Assembly (NCBI GenBank): GCA_034007245.1
Contig: JAVERH010000105.1
Span: 1-7,586 of the forward strand
Source: Anaerosoma sp034007245
Lineage (GTDB): Bacteria > Actinomycetota > Coriobacteriia > Anaerosomatales > Anaerosomataceae
DNA length: 7,586 nt
Direction: 5' to 3'
Shown here: piece by piece, positions 1-6,469 of the stretch
How positions within the stretch are numbered: the stretch's first letter is position 1
Layout of the letters: each line of letters starts with the position of its first letter
Made by a program: the position numbers and the translations under genes
The notes under the pieces: model-generated
Database searches by the model: none
Told to the model about the DNA's origin: nothing
Seen by the model: only the letters and a program-made list of their open reading frames with translations

Positions 1-282
1 CGAAAGCGCAGAGCCTGCCAGGAAGATGAGGATGCCCGAGATGTAGAACCACTTCCGGCCGTACATGTCGGACAGTTTTCCGACCACCGGGATCGCAATG
101 GTCGACGTGAGCGAGTACATCGTGAACACCCATGAGAGCATCGACATCCCACCGAGTTCCCGGACGATCGTCGGAAGCGCGGGACCGACGATGGTGTTGT
201 CGAGCGCGCCGAGAAGCATCGCCAGAAGAACACCGGCCAGGATGGACATCTTGCGTTTGTGTGGCATGTCGCGTAAGGACAT
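1..282 (-). CDS. MFS drug exporter, DHA2 (EmrB/QacA) family, N-terminal fragment
   Basis: This is the first 94 residues of a major facilitator superfamily exporter; the rest lies beyond position 1. The protein begins MSLRDMPHKRKMSILAGVLL. The first membrane helix carries LDNTIVGPALPTI (residues 27-39), the motif typical of 14-helix proton-driven multidrug exporters of the EmrB/QacA type. The second helix (about 48-65) is followed by GKLSDMYGRKWFY, the canonical MFS motif A of the cytoplasmic loop between helices 2 and 3, and a third helix has begun at the edge. The start ATG (282-280) has a strong Shine-Dalgarno sequence, AGGAG at 292-288, 5 nt away. The gene follows a hairpin-type terminator and has its own structured leader, so it is probably a separate transcript from the RND block. 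The substrate cannot be told from this fragment. Confidence 0.9.
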   Translation of the reverse strand, partial: MSLRDMPHKRKMSILAGVLLAMLLGALDNTIVGPALPTIVRELGGMSMLSWVFTMYSLTSTIAIPVVGKLSDMYGRKWFYISGILIFLAGSALS

Positions 283-303
283 ATCCTCTCCTACCACTCA
301 TCT

Positions 304-364
304 TCGGCGGAACACCGCCGAGAAGCCCGTCGGCACGTGCGGTGCGTGCGGCTCGGCTTGCCGA
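304..364 (-). promoter_or_regulatory. Hairpin-rich leader upstream of the MFS exporter
   Basis: The short region between the terminator and the exporter start is dense in inverted repeats. TCGGCGG (304-310) pairs with CCGCCGA (315-321) around the loop AACA. The same GCCGA (317-321) can instead pair with TCGGC at 330-334, so the two stems exclude each other. TCGGC (353-357) and GCCGA (360-364) form a further back-to-back repeat, and GCACGTGC (333-340) is a perfect 8-bp palindrome. The first hairpin sits about 11 nt upstream of the Shine-Dalgarno sequence. Alternative stems of this kind can act as attenuators or repressor sites, but in GC-rich DNA short inverted repeats also arise by chance. 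I see no clear -35/-10 pair here. Confidence 0.3.
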
Positions 365-380
365 TAGAAACGGAACGAGA

Positions 381-407
381 ACCGGAGCCGACTAGGTCGG
401 CTCCGGT
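381..407 (-). terminator. Rho-independent-type terminator hairpin ending the RND operon
   Basis: ACCGGAGCCGAC (381-392) and GTCGGCTCCGGT (396-407) form a perfect 12-bp stem with a 3-nt loop. The hairpin lies 64 nt past the stop codon of the heptad-repeat protein. Read on the minus strand it is followed by a moderately T-rich run, TTCTCGTTCCGTTTCT. The stem is very strong but the T tract is interrupted, so efficiency is uncertain. It lies between the RND block and the MFS gene on the same strand, where an operon end would be expected. A second, weaker inverted repeat (CCGCGG at 434-439 and 446-451) lies between the stop codon and this hairpin. Confidence 0.7.
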
Positions 408-470
408 CAGGAACCTCAGGTCTTCTCGCGCATCCGCGGCTGATACCGCGGGTGCAACTGTGAACGGTCT

Positions 471-2372
471 CTACTCTTGCGAGACCCCATCCAGCTTGAG
501 CAGGAAGCTCACGTGCCCGGTCGCCGATTCGGGCAGCCCCAGGAAGGAGGTGTACGAATCCGCAGCCTCCTTCATCGTGTCGAGCAACGCCTGGCCTTTG
601 CGCATCTCATCCACACTTGAGCCAAGTCCCCCCGACATCTTGGCCAGCGCCTCGGCCGCCGTGTTTATGCCCGGCAACTTCTGTCCCTGGACCATGCCGC
701 CGTGAGCGACTGCGTCGAGCGTGGCGACCAGATCACTCATCATCTGAGGCAGCGACGCGAAGTCATCGAACATCCCTGAGGACTCCGACACGCCGGATGA
801 CGCTTGACCCAGTCCATCCGCGATGCCCTGCAGCCCGATCACGGTGGTCGTAAGACCAGGGAACTGCTGCCCCTGCACCACACCGCCGTCGCGAAGCACG
901 ACAAGAGCTGCCTTCAAGTCCTCGAAAGCCTGCGGAACGGCGCTCAGCATGCTGGCCTGATCGACGATGGTTGCAAGACCGGCCTCCGTCTGCGCAAGGC
1001 CTTGCGCAAGCGCCTCGAGGTTGTCTCGGGTGGTCACCAGCCCCGGAATCGTCTCAGAGCCCAGCGGGCCGCCGTTGCGCAGGACATCAAGCAGAGCTTG
1101 CTGCTCGGCGATGCCCGAAGCGAGCTGCTGCAACACGGAGTCTTGAGGATACGCGGCAGCGCGGTCATTCGCAAGCGCGAGCAGCGCCATGTTGGATGAG
1201 CGGATCTGGTCCAGCAGGCCTATCTGCGCGTCGAGAAGGTCCACGATGCCCTCGGCCCCGGTACGTGCTTGCGTGATGCCACTGAGGATTTGGGAAAGGC
1301 CCGCCTGAAGCTCGCTCAATGAGTCGAACTGGCTCGTGTCGATGCCTGCGATCACGCCGCTCAGGTAGTCGAGTTGGCCCTGCGAGAGGCTCGCCAGTCC
1401 ACTCACACCAGACGCCATCTCATCCAGCCCGCTCTGAAGCTCCTGCAAGCCTTCCGCAGCATCGGTCGCCGCCGACAGGTCGTATTCACCGAGTCTCGCG
1501 CTGATACCGTCGAGCACCATGATGTGCCCGTCCGACAACTGCTTGAGTTGCCCGAGCCCCGCGCTGAGTTCCGCGAGCTGATCGGCGGCCGAAAGGTCGG
1601 GCGAGGACGGTAGCATGGGCAACGCGGTGATCACGATAGGGTCGATCGTGACGTTCTCGGCCTCCATCTCGATGGTGGCCGAGGCGTCCGGGGACGGAAG
1701 CATGGGCACGACGTACGTGCGCTTGGCTCCTGTCACCATCACCTGGGCCCCTTCGGGCGGCACCACGTCGAACATGCGCTGACCATCGAGCACGATCTGC
1801 GGGGCGCACAGTATCGGGACCGTGTAGGTCACCTCCGAGCTCTGCTCGGTACCGTCAGCGCCTGTGTATGTGACGGTCTTCTTGCGCTCCAGCCGATTGT
1901 GGATGGACACGTCGATGCGCAGATGGCCGCTCTTGCCGGCGAGGTCGGCGGGTTCGATCGCCTTGCCGTCGAGCGAGTAAGTGACTTTCACGTCGATGGG
2001 CAGTTCTTTTTTTGTCTCGGCCCGATAGAAGAAGTCCCCTCTGCCGTCGACCGTCACATCAGCGGTCACATCGGCGCCCGAGCGCGTGGGCTCGAAGCCA
2101 TCCGTGAGCGACTCGATCGCGCCGGCGTCCGGGGCTGGGTCGACGAGCGAGATCGTCCCATTCCCCTCCACATGCAGCCAGTCGACCACGATCGTGCTCT
2201 TGAGGCCGCCCGTCGCATCCATCACCGCGTACACGGTCTCGGTGTCCTCTATGCGGTCGACTCGCGCCGTCTGTTGCGCGGGCGCCGCGGAGGCCCCGAT
2301 GAGGCTCGCGGCCACGACTGCCGCGACCAAACCGGCGCTACGGGCGCGTCTCGGATCGATGCGCATCATCAC
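471..2372 (-). CDS. Secreted Leu/Gly heptad-repeat protein, partner of RND pump
   Basis: An exported protein of 633 residues from the GTG at 2372, or 632 or 631 from the ATGs at 2369 and 2366. These ATGs sit 6 and 9 nt from AGAGG (2380-2376) and are better spaced than the GTG. Residues 8-29 form a Sec signal peptide (RRARS, a hydrophobic core, then ASA and APA cleavage options at 27-32). Residues 35-255 are beta-rich, with ETVYAVMDATGG and a WLHVEGNG segment. Residues 258-600 are mostly helical with xxxLxxG-type heptads, as in YhgE/Pip-like proteins, but without their C-terminal membrane domain: the protein ends in VSFLLKLDGVSQE with no anchor. Residues 426-600 contain three repeats with a 62-residue period. 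The start overlaps the stop of the RND gene, so translation is probably coupled. It may be a periplasmic or surface adaptor for that pump; the function is inferred. Confidence 0.88.
   Translation of the reverse strand: MMMRIDPRRARSAGLVAAVVAASLIGASAAPAQQTARVDRIEDTETVYAVMDATGGLKSTIVVDWLHVEGNGTISLVDPAPDAGAIESLTDGFEPTRSGADVTADVTVDGRGDFFYRAETKKELPIDVKVTYSLDGKAIEPADLAGKSGHLRIDVSIHNRLERKKTVTYTGADGTEQSSEVTYTVPILCAPQIVLDGQRMFDVVPPEGAQVMVTGAKRTYVVPMLPSPDASATIEMEAENVTIDPIVITALPMLPSSPDLSAADQLAELSAGLGQLKQLSDGHIMVLDGISARLGEYDLSAATDAAEGLQELQSGLDEMASGVSGLASLSQGQLDYLSGVIAGIDTSQFDSLSELQAGLSQILSGITQARTGAEGIVDLLDAQIGLLDQIRSSNMALLALANDRAAAYPQDSVLQQLASGIAEQQALLDVLRNGGPLGSETIPGLVTTRDNLEALAQGLAQTEAGLATIVDQASMLSAVPQAFEDLKAALVVLRDGGVVQGQQFPGLTTTVIGLQGIADGLGQASSGVSESSGMFDDFASLPQMMSDLVATLDAVAHGGMVQGQKLPGINTAAEALAKMSGGLGSSVDEMRKGQALLDTMKEAADSYTSFLGLPESATGHVSFLLKLDGVSQE
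573..1100 (-). repeat. Three tandem 62-residue protein repeats within the heptad protein
   Basis: Three copies occur in residues 425-600 of the heptad-repeat protein. The glycine pairs fall at 434/435, 496/497 and 558/559, and the Pro-Gly pairs at 443/444, 505/506 and 567/568, so both markers repeat with an exact 62-residue spacing. The copies share a pattern of Leu-rich helix, (N/D/H)GG, a Gln/Gly-rich linker, PG, a Thr-containing turn, then a Leu/Ala/Gly heptad helix. Copies 2 and 3 share VQGQ. The exact period suggests internal duplication in frame. The pattern is seen directly in the translation; what the unit does is unknown. Confidence 0.75.
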
Positions 2373-4450
2373 TCACCTCTCACGACATGTTTCGGCCAGC
2401 CGATGCTCAAGCGCTCGAAGAGAGGCTGACCCACGACCAGGATAGCGGGCAGGAAGACCACGACCGAAACGAAGCTGACCAACGCCCCCCGCGCAATCAG
2501 GAGTGTGAGCTCTCGGACCGTGCCGATATCCGACATGAAGGCGAGGGGGATCGTCGCCGCGAACATAGTGGCGGCGCTCACCATGATCGACTGGCTCGAC
2601 TCGGCGACCGAGGTCTTGATGGCCTCGATGCGGTCGCTGGTCCTTGCCAGCTCCTCTTCATAGCGTGTGGTGATGAGCACCGTATAGTCCACAGTGGCGC
2701 CTAGCTGGATGGCTCCGATCGCGAACGACGCGACGAAGATGATCTCCCCCGAGCCGAGCAGCACCATCGACATGTTGAGGAGGATCGCGAGTTCGATGGT
2801 GCCCACGAGCGCGACCGGCACCGAAATCGAGCGGAAAGCGATGGCGATGATCACGAGGATCGCCACGATCGAGATGATGTCGATTCTGTCGGCGTCACCC
2901 GCTGAGACGGTCTCTAAGTCGCGCATGAGCATGGACATGCCCGTAAGGTACGCTTCGCCCTGCCACTGCGTGGAAGCCATCTTCGAGATAGCCTCCAAGG
3001 CGGGGCCCATCTTGGGGTCCCACGTCTTGTAGGCAAGGTCGATCATGAGGTACGTGTACCCGTCCGAGAAGAACGTGGCCGTCGCTTCTGGCGGCAAGAA
3101 CTCCTTGGGGATCTTCGGATCGACCAGAGACGTGTACCCGAAGACGCGCGTGACCCCGTCGATCTTCTCCAGGTTTGTGCGGAGCCGCTCGAGATCCACC
3201 GCAGACCCTGTGTCTTCGAGCACGAGGAACGCCGAGTTCGCGCGTCCGAACGCCTCGGCGATCTCCTTCTCCCCACGTATCGACGGCAAGTCCGTGGGCA
3301 TGCCCGCGTCGATGTCGTAACTCTCCACAACTCGGCTGTTGCCGTAGTAACCCACACCCAAGAGCACCACCGCCACAAGGGCGACGACGCCCGCGTGCCG
3401 AGCCACGAAGCGTCCGAGCCGTGAGAAGTCGAAGCGCGGGATCGGGTGCTGCACCTTTTGGATCAGCGGGAGCGCGTCGATCAAGAGTCCTGGCAGGAAG
3501 CACACCACGAGCAGGAGGGTCATCGCGACGCCGCGGGCCAGCGTGAGCCCCAGGTCCATGCCAAAACTCAGGCGCATGAACGTGAGCGCGAGGAACCCCG
3601 CGATAGTGGTGAGCGCCGCGGCCATGACGGCCTTGAAGGTGGCTTGGACCGCCACGATCATCGCGTCTTCCGTGTCGCGGCTGCGCCGTTCCTCCTCGAA
3701 CCGGTGATACAAGAAGAGCGCGTAGTCCATGGTAACGGCGAACTGCAGCGCAAAGACGATGACGCTGGTGAGGTAGAAGACCTCCTGGCCGATGTAGTAG
3801 CTGAGACCCAAGTTCATGACCACGCCGATGGCGATCGTGATGACGAAGAGTATGGGCACCACGATCGAGGGCACGGTGAGCAGCAACACGAGGGTGACGA
3901 GCCCGATCGAGGCGAGGATCAGCCCCAGCTGCGAGCTGGACATCGACTCCTCGAGTTCGATCTGCTGAGCGCCAGTGATGGCGGCGTCATAGGGCTCGAT
4001 CAGCCGTTTCACCTCGTTCACCGCATCCTTCACAAGCGGGTCGCTCATGGTGCCCGCGAACCCCACCTGAAGGAGGGTGCCACCATCGGAGTAGTAGTTG
4101 TCCGCGACCACCTTGTCGAGGAACTCGCGCGGCTGTTCGATAGGCGCAAGGTCGGTCACCCAATGGACGGCCTCGACCCCCTTGACCGCCTGGAGCTCCT
4201 TCGCGAGTGTGGCGACCTTCGCGTCACTCTCGCCGCGGATGTAGACCTGCATGGTGTTGCCCAGACCGAAGTCGTCGTTAAGGATCGTGAAGCCCTTAGT
4301 GGAGTCCAAGTCCTGGGGAAGGTACGACATCATGTCGTAGTTGGTGCGCTGGTTCAGCATGCCCCACGCGGCGAGCACGAGAAGCACCGCGGTGACGGCC
4401 ATGACAGCGCGACGCTGCTTGACCACGAAGACAGCGAGTCTACTCAGCAC
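2369..4450 (-). CDS. MMPL/RND family inner-membrane transporter
   Basis: An RND-superfamily transporter of the MMPL type, 693 residues from the GTG at 4450. This start has GGAGGG at 4464-4459 with 8 nt spacing. An upstream in-frame GTG at 4501 would add 17 residues (MAYCCVSSRISCRRDRH) that look untranslated and lack a ribosome site. The fold is duplicated: helix 1 (about 16-32), a periplasmic loop (33-175), helices 2-6 (176-326), helix 7 (351-370), a second loop (371-523) and helices 8-12 (524-675). Helices 4 and 10 carry the matching signatures TMDYALFLYHRFEEE (D242, Y243) and ATVDYTVLITTRYEEE (D588, Y589), the Asp-Tyr pairs used for proton coupling in MmpL proteins. MMPL proteins export lipids, siderophores or drugs; the substrate here is unknown. 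The stop overlaps the start of the heptad-repeat protein. Confidence 0.93.
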   Translation of the reverse strand: MLSRLAVFVVKQRRAVMAVTAVLLVLAAWGMLNQRTNYDMMSYLPQDLDSTKGFTILNDDFGLGNTMQVYIRGESDAKVATLAKELQAVKGVEAVHWVTDLAPIEQPREFLDKVVADNYYSDGGTLLQVGFAGTMSDPLVKDAVNEVKRLIEPYDAAITGAQQIELEESMSSSQLGLILASIGLVTLVLLLTVPSIVVPILFVITIAIGVVMNLGLSYYIGQEVFYLTSVIVFALQFAVTMDYALFLYHRFEEERRSRDTEDAMIVAVQATFKAVMAAALTTIAGFLALTFMRLSFGMDLGLTLARGVAMTLLLVVCFLPGLLIDALPLIQKVQHPIPRFDFSRLGRFVARHAGVVALVAVVLLGVGYYGNSRVVESYDIDAGMPTDLPSIRGEKEIAEAFGRANSAFLVLEDTGSAVDLERLRTNLEKIDGVTRVFGYTSLVDPKIPKEFLPPEATATFFSDGYTYLMIDLAYKTWDPKMGPALEAISKMASTQWQGEAYLTGMSMLMRDLETVSAGDADRIDIISIVAILVIIAIAFRSISVPVALVGTIELAILLNMSMVLLGSGEIIFVASFAIGAIQLGATVDYTVLITTRYEEELARTSDRIEAIKTSVAESSQSIMVSAATMFAATIPLAFMSDIGTVRELTLLIARGALVSFVSVVVFLPAILVVGQPLFERLSIGWPKHVVRGE

Positions 4451-4504
4451 GTGACGATCCCTCCGGCACGAGATCCGGCTACTCACACAACAATACGCCA
4501 CGCG

Positions 4505-4520
4505 AGCAGAGTACCCTGCT
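4505..4520. promoter_or_regulatory. Imperfect palindrome upstream of the RND gene
   Basis: AGCAGAGTACCCTGCT is a 16-bp near-palindrome centred on GTAC with one mismatched pair. It lies 55-70 nt upstream of the preferred RND start and downstream of a -10-like box. Size and placement would suit a dimeric repressor (for example TetR-type) controlling the pump operon, but no regulator gene is in the window. A second small palindrome, TACGGGCGTA (4520-4529), abuts it. Confidence 0.3.
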
Positions 4521-4707
4521 ACGGGCGTAGTGCGCTAAACAACCCTCGGGATTTGATTGTAACCCAGAAAGAAGAAACCGGGACATCCTCGGAGCCCTCA
4601 AAGCCAACGTGCGTTGCCGCCACCGCTGTCGCGTACCACGTCTCCCTGTCTTTGCCCTTGCCGGACGCGACGTGGCCCAGAACCACGGCGAGCACCTCGA
4701 CCACCAC
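4519..4707 (-). CDS. Doubtful small membrane-protein ORF between dehydrogenase and RND genes
   Basis: A 62-codon frame from a GTG-GTG pair (MVVEVLAVVLGHVASGKGK...) to the TAG at 4521-4519. The first half has G/C-rich third codon positions and a protein-like composition. One hydrophobic segment, extending upstream as VAGWVFVVVEVLAVVLG, could be a membrane helix, followed by a polar tail ending in FWVTIKSRGLFSALRP. It is in the same frame as the preceding dehydrogenase, 54 nt past that stop. There is no good Shine-Dalgarno sequence (only GGGGTGGG upstream), I recognise no family, and the -10-like box lies inside it. It may be a small protein, a remnant or chance. Confidence 0.22.
   Translation of the reverse strand: MVVEVLAVVLGHVASGKGKDRETWYATAVAATHVGFEGSEDVPVSSFWVTIKSRGLFSALRP
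4556..4561 (-). promoter_or_regulatory. Possible -10 box for the RND operon
   Basis: On the minus strand 4561-4556 reads TACAAT, one base from the sigma-70 consensus TATAAT, in a locally AT-richer patch about 105 nt upstream of the preferred RND start. I found no convincing -35 hexamer at 16-18 bp, so this is only a candidate. It would place the 4505-4520 palindrome just downstream of the transcription start, where a bound repressor could block elongation. Confidence 0.2.
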
Positions 4708-4761
4708 GAAAACCCACCCCGCGACGCTGGTCGACCGCCAGGTCCGCTGTGGCTCCGCCCC

Positions 4762-5739
4762 TCACTTTCCCTCGACGTAGTCGTCCTTCTGGAGGAGCCC
4801 CTTGATACGCTCACCGCCAGCGTAGGCCTTCAAGTTGGCGACTGCGACCTTGGTCGCGTGCGTAAGCGCATCCGGCACCATCCCTGAGTCGTGCGGCGTG
4901 CCGATGACGTTGGGAAGGTCGAGGAACGGATACGTCATCTCGAACTCCCCGTGACGGAACGGCTCGATCCACCACGCATCGATGCCCGCGCGGAAGCCGG
5001 GATGCGTCTTGAGGTGCTCGAAGAAGGCGCGCTCGTCGATGATCGCGCCTCTTGCGACGTTGACGAGGATGGCGTCGGGCTTCGTCCAGCCAAGCTCGCG
5101 CTCCCCGATCAGACCCTCGGTGACCTTCGAGAGGGCGAGTGAGATCACGATGATGTCGGCCTGACGAAGCACTGTCTCAAGGTCTGCGAGCGTGCCGATG
5201 AAGTCCACCTTCTCCTCGGTGCGCCCGCTCGTGTTGATGCCAAGGATCCTCGCCCCAAATGCCTGGAACAAGTGCGCTGCGGCCTTACCGATACCGCCGA
5301 ATCCGAGGATGGCGACGGTAGAGCCTTCGATGGAGCGGTTCATGCTGAACTGGTCGAACTCCCCCGCCTTGAGCTTGAGGTAGTTGCCCTTGAGGTCTTT
5401 GGCGAGCGCGAGAGTGAGCGCGAGCACATGTTCCGCCATAGGGCGGGCGTAGGCGCCCACGTTGCCCGCTATGTCGAAGTCCCTTGTGAAGAGCTCGCTG
5501 GGAACGTGATCGCCTCCGGCCGAGAACAGCTGCATGAGCCGCAGGCGCGACAACAACGGGTACTCGTCTGCGGCGATCTCCCGCGGCGGGTTCCACGAAA
5601 GGATGACATCGGCGTCTCGAAGCGCTTGCGCGCGGTCTGCGACGTCTGTGAGATAGGAGACTTTGTACACACCGCATAGGCCCTCGTCTATGATCGCTCG
5701 CTGGTCCGCATCCGCATCGTAGGTGACGAGCAGGTTCAT
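4762..5739 (-). CDS. D-isomer-specific 2-hydroxyacid dehydrogenase
   Basis: A cytoplasmic NAD(P)-dependent reductase/dehydrogenase of 325 residues, the normal length for the family, interconverting 2-keto acids and D-2-hydroxy acids. The dinucleotide-binding motif is GFGGIG at 146-151. The catalytic set is complete: R230 in VNVARGAIIDE, E259 in AGIDAWWIEPF and H283 in GTPHDSG. After the second strand of the Rossmann fold the sequence is GINTSGRT, without the acidic residue usual in NAD-specific members. This may mean NADP preference, but that is inferred. The substrate (glyoxylate, hydroxypyruvate, phosphoglycerate or another) cannot be assigned; there is no ACT or other regulatory domain, so it is not a long-form SerA. 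The start ATG has AAGGA at 5750-5746, 6 nt away. It lies 43 bp after the selenoprotein candidate on the same strand, a likely two-gene operon. Confidence 0.92.
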   Translation of the reverse strand: MNLLVTYDADADQRAIIDEGLCGVYKVSYLTDVADRAQALRDADVILSWNPPREIAADEYPLLSRLRLMQLFSAGGDHVPSELFTRDFDIAGNVGAYARPMAEHVLALTLALAKDLKGNYLKLKAGEFDQFSMNRSIEGSTVAILGFGGIGKAAAHLFQAFGARILGINTSGRTEEKVDFIGTLADLETVLRQADIIVISLALSKVTEGLIGERELGWTKPDAILVNVARGAIIDERAFFEHLKTHPGFRAGIDAWWIEPFRHGEFEMTYPFLDLPNVIGTPHDSGMVPDALTHATKVAVANLKAYAGGERIKGLLQKDDYVEGK

Positions 5740-5782
5740 GATCCTTCCTTCATTGGTTGTCCAGAAGCTCCGTTATCGCTCG

Positions 5783-6469
5783 CTAGCGACCGAAGCCTCT
5801 TAGGGCGCGAAACCCCGGCTGGCGAGACGACGGGTCACGCCCTTCTATCACGTCGAGAACCGCCTGCTCCAGCACCGGCTCCGACACCGCTCCGGAAAGC
5901 ATCCATTGACCCGCGAAGACCACCGTCGGCACGGCGCTCACCCCAAGGCGCTGTGCCTCGCCGAGGTCCGCCATCACCGCTTGTCGGGTAGCGGCGCTTT
6001 GAAAGTCGGCTTGCCAGCGCGCGATGTCCAGCCCGATGTCGGCAGCGCATGACGCGAGCACGTCGGCGTCGGCGACGTTAAGCGCTTCCACCGCATGCGC
6101 CTTCTGAAGTCTGTCGAACATGTCCCAGTGAGCCGCCATGCCGCCTTGCGTCTCAGCCGCCTTGCAGGCGAGAAGGCTCGGCATCGAATACGGATACGGG
6201 AACTCGCGGCTCCGCATCAGGGCGACATCGATCGCCTCACCGCCGGGATGAGCCGCAGCAGCGGCCCAATGCCGCATGATCTCTTCTTTGGCAGCGACCG
6301 GATCTCCGAACATCCGCGAGATCGAAGACGGGTCCGGAGCGAGTGCGAACGACCGGTGCTCCACGTGCACGTCAGGATGCCGTTCCACGACATGTCTGAG
6401 CCTCGCCGAGGCCAGGAAGCACCACACTCAAAGAACGTCGTGGAAGAACTCGACCGTAAGCTGTGACAT
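5783..6469 (-). CDS. DsbA/FrnE-like oxidoreductase, probable selenoprotein (UVWC active site, TGA at 6430-6428)
   Basis: A thioredoxin-fold DsbA-family protein of 228 residues if the in-frame TGA at codon 14 is read as selenocysteine. The frame starts at the ATG 6469-6467 behind AAAGG (6481-6477), 7 nt away. It runs MSQLTVEFFHDVL, TGA, then VWCFLASARLRHVV. The first beta strand, then U14-V15-W16-C17, then a helix is the layout of a DsbA/FrnE CxxC site, with the TGA exactly at the first cysteine. The inserted helical domain spans about 45-160. The cis-proline loop is SAVPTVVF with P181. There is no signal peptide, so it should act in the cytoplasm, as for FrnE-like proteins. Ordinary gene calling would begin at the GTG 6427-6425 directly after the TGA, which has no ribosome site and loses strand 1. 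A decoding hairpin follows the TGA. The alternative is a Cys-to-stop mutation, but the rest of the frame is undamaged. The reaction and substrate are unknown. Confidence 0.83.
6396..6415 (-). promoter_or_regulatory. Candidate bacterial SECIS hairpin
   Basis: On the minus strand, 12 nt after the TGA, CTG-GCCTC (6415-6408) pairs with GAGGC-CAG (6404-6400 and 6398-6396). The apical loop is GGC and a single U (6399) bulges from the 3' arm. The loop begins 20 nt after the TGA. Bacterial SECIS elements are known to sit inside the coding region just behind the UGA, with a short apical loop having G in its first two positions; this hairpin fits in place, stem length and loop. In the E. coli fdhF element the bulged U is on the 5' arm, so the match is not exact. 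A short lower stem (GTG/CAT) may extend it. Confidence 0.6.

Noticed and set aside
1899..2429. Plus-strand ORF of 176 codons opposite the N-terminus of the heptad protein
   Set aside because: It is a shadow frame rich in Arg, His and Asp with no recognisable features; the opposite strand encodes a signal peptide and beta domain.
4451..4501. N-terminal extension of the RND protein from the GTG at 4501
   Set aside because: The GTG at 4501 lacks a Shine-Dalgarno sequence and the added 17 residues are Cys/Arg/Ser-rich. The GTG at 4450 has GGAGGG at 8 nt.
4762..4764. TGA stop of the dehydrogenase as a second selenocysteine codon, since the frame stays open to 4519
   Set aside because: The protein already has full family length, there is no CxxC-like context, and the following residues (GAEPQRTWRS) do not extend the fold.
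3446..4780. Plus-strand ORF of 444 codons opposite the RND gene
   Set aside because: Its translation is rich in His, Asp, Glu and Arg with no domain-like pattern, as expected for the antisense of a GC-rich membrane-protein gene. The minus-strand frame has clear RND motifs.
5272..5679. Plus-strand ORF of 135 codons opposite the dehydrogenase
   Set aside because: It is antisense to a gene with a complete Rossmann motif and catalytic triad, and its own translation shows nothing family-like.
5780..5789. Perfect 10-bp palindrome TCGCTAGCGA overlapping the selenoprotein stop codon
   Set aside because: It has no loop and no following T tract, so it is not a terminator. Partly coding and short, it is plausibly chance.
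5783..6427. Ordinary DsbA-family gene starting at the GTG directly after the TGA
   Set aside because: There is no ribosome site before this GTG. The protein would lack the first beta strand and the first active-site residue, while the same frame continues upstream through the TGA to a well-placed ATG.
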